Assembly: GCA_020024915.1 (NCBI GenBank)
Contig: JAHHSZ010000036.1
Location: forward strand, 1-17,137
Length of the DNA stretch: 17,137 nucleotides
Direction of reading: 5' to 3'
From: Fusobacterium sp.
GTDB taxonomy: Bacteria; Fusobacteriota; Fusobacteriia; Fusobacteriales; Fusobacteriaceae
Positions 14,961 to 17,137 of the stretch are shown in pieces. The notes beneath the pieces were generated by a model that did not search any database, was not told where the DNA came from, and saw nothing but the letters and a program-made list of their open reading frames with translations. Within the stretch, counting starts at the first letter, position 1. Each line of letters opens with the position of its first letter. The position numbers and the translations under genes are program-made.

Positions 14961-15530
14961 ATGAAAAAATTTCTAATTATGAGTTTGTTTATAATGAATG
15001 CTCTATCTTTTGGAGCACAATTGAAAGTTCCAGCTGATATAGAAAAAGAGATCAATAATTCAGCTAGAAGTTTTGACGGTTCTCAAAGAGTGAACTTTAT
15101 AAATTGGCAAAAGAGATCTTATTTAAAAATTGAAAGCTTAGGAAAAGAGTCAGGTATTCCAGAAGATGAATTTTTAAGAATAAAAAATAGACTTCATAAA
15201 ATGTATGGAAGTAACTATGCAAAACAACTTCAAATATTACCAAAAGAGATGAATGATTATAGAGAGCTGGTAAGAAGAGTACAAGAGGCTACTAAAGGTA
15301 ATGTAATAGATGAAGAGATCAATGAAAAAGCTAAGGAACAGATGAAAGCAACCCTATTGAATGCAGTTAGAGTTCCAACTGAAATTCTAAATGTTTATCA
15401 AGAGTCAGCAAAGGAACTTTTTCCAAATAACTATGTGATGCAGGAAAAATTTGTAAGTACTTGTATAAGAGATTACTATAATATTCTACCCCTACTAAAA
15501 AAAGAGTTAGAAAAAGAGAATAGAAGATAA
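14961..15530 (+). CDS. Secreted helical protein of unknown function
   Basis: I do not recognise this 189-residue protein. A signal peptide is clear (MKKFLIMSLFIMNALSFG, cut near residue 18-19). The mature part is charged and mostly helical in composition, with WQKRSYLKIESLGKESGIP (49-67) leading to a DEFLRIKNRLHKMYG segment. A single cysteine lies at 168. No membrane segment follows the signal, so the protein is predicted to be periplasmic or extracellular. AGGGAGGA (14948-14955) sits five bases before the ATG. It is the last gene before the terminator at 15535. Its link to the U32 gene may be only co-transcription, though an envelope role like that of the first genes of the unit is possible. 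Confidence 0.75.
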   Translation: MKKFLIMSLFIMNALSFGAQLKVPADIEKEINNSARSFDGSQRVNFINWQKRSYLKIESLGKESGIPEDEFLRIKNRLHKMYGSNYAKQLQILPKEMNDYRELVRRVQEATKGNVIDEEINEKAKEQMKATLLNAVRVPTEILNVYQESAKELFPNNYVMQEKFVSTCIRDYYNILPLLKKELEKENRR

Positions 15531-15534
15531 CTTA

Positions 15535-15580
15535 AAAGAACACATTGATTTGTTATGTAAATTGATGTGTTCTTTATTGT
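15535..15580 (+). terminator. Terminator closing the twelve-gene series
   Basis: AAAGAACACAT (15535-15545) pairs perfectly with ATGTGTTCTTT (15565-15575). The pairing can continue inward for seven more base pairs with two G-U pairs, leaving a seven-base loop (15552-15558). The trailing tract TTTATTGTTCT is only moderately T-rich. The hairpin begins four bases after the stop of the secreted-protein gene and lies before the next promoter. Confidence 0.75.
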
Positions 15581-15605
15581 TCTAAACAAAAAAATAAAAA
15601 AATTA

Positions 15606-15634
15606 TTGACTTTTTTAACAATGTAAAGTATATT
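15606..15634 (+). promoter_or_regulatory. Consensus-like promoter of the antiporter gene
   Basis: TTGACT (15606-15611) and TATATT (15629-15634) are separated by exactly 17 bases. Transcription would start near 15641, leaving a leader of about 42 bases to the ATG at 15683. No operator-like inverted repeat or riboswitch is evident in the short leader. Confidence 0.75.
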
Positions 15635-15673
15635 AAATTGTTAAAAAAAATAATTTTAGATAAAGGAGTTGAT

Positions 15674-15685
15674 AAGGAAGAAATG
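15674..15685 (+). promoter_or_regulatory. Ribosome binding site that sets the antiporter start
   Basis: AAGGA (15674-15678) lies four bases before ATG 15683. A second AAGGAG (15663-15668) is 14 bases away. An in-frame TTG at 15638 lies at or before the predicted transcript start and cannot be the usual start. Confidence 0.68.
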
Positions 15686-17065
15686 AAAAAGAGACAAGTA
15701 TCCCTTTCTTGTGCATTATTGCCAATAATATTTTTGGTGGTAATACTTTTTTATTCTGTACAGATAGCACAACTAGAAGTACACATACCAATATTTATAT
15801 CAGCAATATTTGCTGGTTTTGTAGCTTTAATATGTAAATATGCAACTTGGAATGAGTTGGAAGATGGAGTCGTAGAAACAATAAAAATGTCAATGAGAGC
15901 TGTTCTGATTCTAATGATAATAGGGATGGTTATAGGAAGTTGGATTTTATCAGGAATAGTTCCATCAATGATATACTATGGATTAAAAATTATAAATCCA
16001 GTAGTATTTTTACCAGTAACAGTTATAATATGTTCAGTAGTTTCACTTGCAACTGGAAGTTCATGGAGTACAGCCTCAACAGTTGGAATAGCTTTAGTTG
16101 GAATAGGTGAAGGTTTGGGATTACCTAGACCAATAATAGCCGGAGCAATAATATCAGGTGCATATTTTGGTGATAAGTTATCACCAATGTCAGATACTAC
16201 AACATTAGCACCAGCAATGTCAGGAACTACACTATTTGAGCATATAAAACATATGCTGTATACAACTATTCCATCATATCTAATAACGCTGATAGGATTT
16301 GTACTTTTAGGAATAAAACATAGTTCAGGAGGAGAGAGTGATATTGCTCAAATAAATGATATATTAAATGCATTATCAAATTCATTTAAAATAAGCCCAT
16401 TTCTTTTATTAATTCCAGTATTTGTAATAGGTATGGTTGTAATGAAAGTTCCAGCAATACCAGGGTTATTCAGTGGAGCAATAATAGGAGCATTAGCAGC
16501 AGTATTAGTTCAAGGAGTGTCATTGAAAGAGGCTTTATATTCATTGCACTATGGTTTTAATGGTCAAACAGGGAATGCTATGGTAGATGAATTATTAAAC
16601 AGAGGAGGGTTGAACTCCATGATGTGGACTGTTTCAATAATTCTATGTGCAATGACTTTTGGTGGAATAATGGAGAAATCTGGAATGTTGGGGAGAATAG
16701 CTCAAGAAATTTTAAAATTTGCAAATACAACAGGAAAATTGATATTGGCAACACTATTAACACCAATATTTATAAACTCTGTAGCTGGTGATCAATATTT
16801 ATCAATAGTTATCCCAGGTAGAATGTTTAAAGAGAGCTATGAAAAGCGTGGATTAGCTCCTAAGAACCTTTCTAGAGCTTTAGAGGATTCTGGAACAATG
16901 ACATCAGCTTTAATTCCTTGGAATACTTGTGGGGCATTTATGATGGGAGCGTTGGGAGTAGGAGCTTGGGTCTATGTTCCATACTGTCTATTTAATATAA
17001 TCTCACCATTGATTTCTGCTTTCTATGGTTTCACTGGAATAACAATTGAAAAGATAAAAAATTAA
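15683..17065 (+). CDS. NhaC-family Na+/H+ antiporter
   Basis: The 460-residue product is a polytopic inner-membrane protein with about eleven hydrophobic segments. The NhaC family is recognisable from ATGSSWSTASTVGIALVG (residues 123-140), followed by FGDKLSPMSDTT (162-173). Near the end are AGDQYLSIVIPGRMF and ALEDSGTMTSALIPWNTCG. Members exchange Na+ for H+. Some relatives (MleN type) exchange organic acids such as malate for lactate with Na+ and H+, so the true substrate could differ, and I give no nha symbol. The ATG is chosen because the TTG 45 bases upstream overlaps the promoter. The gene is transcribed alone, between the terminator at 15535 and a hairpin after its stop. It does not appear connected with the TonB module beyond sharing ion gradients. 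Confidence 0.9.
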   Translation: MKKRQVSLSCALLPIIFLVVILFYSVQIAQLEVHIPIFISAIFAGFVALICKYATWNELEDGVVETIKMSMRAVLILMIIGMVIGSWILSGIVPSMIYYGLKIINPVVFLPVTVIICSVVSLATGSSWSTASTVGIALVGIGEGLGLPRPIIAGAIISGAYFGDKLSPMSDTTTLAPAMSGTTLFEHIKHMLYTTIPSYLITLIGFVLLGIKHSSGGESDIAQINDILNALSNSFKISPFLLLIPVFVIGMVVMKVPAIPGLFSGAIIGALAAVLVQGVSLKEALYSLHYGFNGQTGNAMVDELLNRGGLNSMMWTVSIILCAMTFGGIMEKSGMLGRIAQEILKFANTTGKLILATLLTPIFINSVAGDQYLSIVIPGRMFKESYEKRGLAPKNLSRALEDSGTMTSALIPWNTCGAFMMGALGVGAWVYVPYCLFNIISPLISAFYGFTGITIEKIKN

Positions 17066-17070
17066 AGGGG

Positions 17071-17124
17071 GTGTTGCAAACTAGTAATTTTTAATTACTG
17101 GTTTCGCACTCTCTTTAATTTTTT
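17071..17124 (+). terminator. Hairpin after the antiporter gene; terminator or insertion-sequence end
   Basis: AAACTAGTAATT (17078-17089) pairs with AATTACTGGTTT (17093-17104) over a three-base loop, with one G-U pair. GTG (17071-17073) and CAC beyond the other arm can add an outer stem. The hairpin starts just after the antiporter stop, but no T-run follows at once; T-rich sequence begins only about 17111. The preceding GGGGGTGTTGCAAA resembles terminal repeats of some insertion sequences. The window ends before either reading can be settled. Confidence 0.45.
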
Positions 17125-17137
17125 GCAAAAAAAATAG

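Noticed and set aside
15669..15686. TTG-started five-codon frame overlapping the antiporter ATG
   Set aside because: It has no spacing from AAGGAG at 15663-15668, so initiation is unlikely.
1..17137. CRISPR array, tRNA or rRNA genes, phage genes, toxin-antitoxin pairs
   Set aside because: No regularly spaced repeats, cloverleaf-like sequences, rRNA segments, integrases or paired small toxin genes were seen on reading both strands.

Overview
The window is very A+T-rich and reads as a chromosomal segment of a Fusobacterium-like bacterium (Fusobacteriota; genus inferred, not proven). Two signals point there together. The envelope genes are Gram-negative in type (ExbB, ExbD, TonB and a large secreted TPR protein). 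The order YybS-like membrane protein, rplI, dnaB is the Firmicute-style one. Nearly all genes lie on the + strand, with small gaps and strong GGAGG-type ribosome binding sites.

Layout. (1) 48-1973: recQ helicase, closed by a strong hairpin terminator that could work in both directions. (2) 2031-2420: a gap holding a probable decayed minus-strand reading frame, a weaker hairpin, and a clear extended -10 promoter facing right. (3) 2421-15530: twelve closely spaced co-directional genes that look like one long transcription unit. They begin with a cysteine-rich DUF116 protein and continue with a 945-residue periplasmic TPR protein, a small membrane-anchored protein, ExbB, ExbD, TonB and a highly degenerate NtrC-type regulator. 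Housekeeping genes follow: dnaX, a YybS-like membrane protein, rplI, dnaB, a U32-family tRNA-hydroxylation-type protein and a small secreted protein of unknown function. A long hairpin closes the unit. (4) 15606-17065: a separate NhaC-family antiporter gene with its own consensus promoter; that promoter shows the true start is the ATG at 15683, not an upstream TTG. (5) 17066-17137: a hairpin after the antiporter whose sequence resembles the end of an insertion sequence; the window stops there.

How the genes work together. TPR protein, small protein, ExbB, ExbD and TonB form a compact module for using the proton motive force at the envelope. No TonB-dependent receptor, TolB or Pal gene is nearby, so the energised partner is not visible. 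The next gene keeps an NtrC architecture (receiver, AAA+, Fis-type helix-turn-helix) but has lost almost every catalytic residue, so it is probably a DNA-binding regulator that neither hydrolyses ATP nor opens sigma-54 promoters. This module plus its unusual regulator, transcribed into core replication and translation genes, is the best candidate here for something not yet described.
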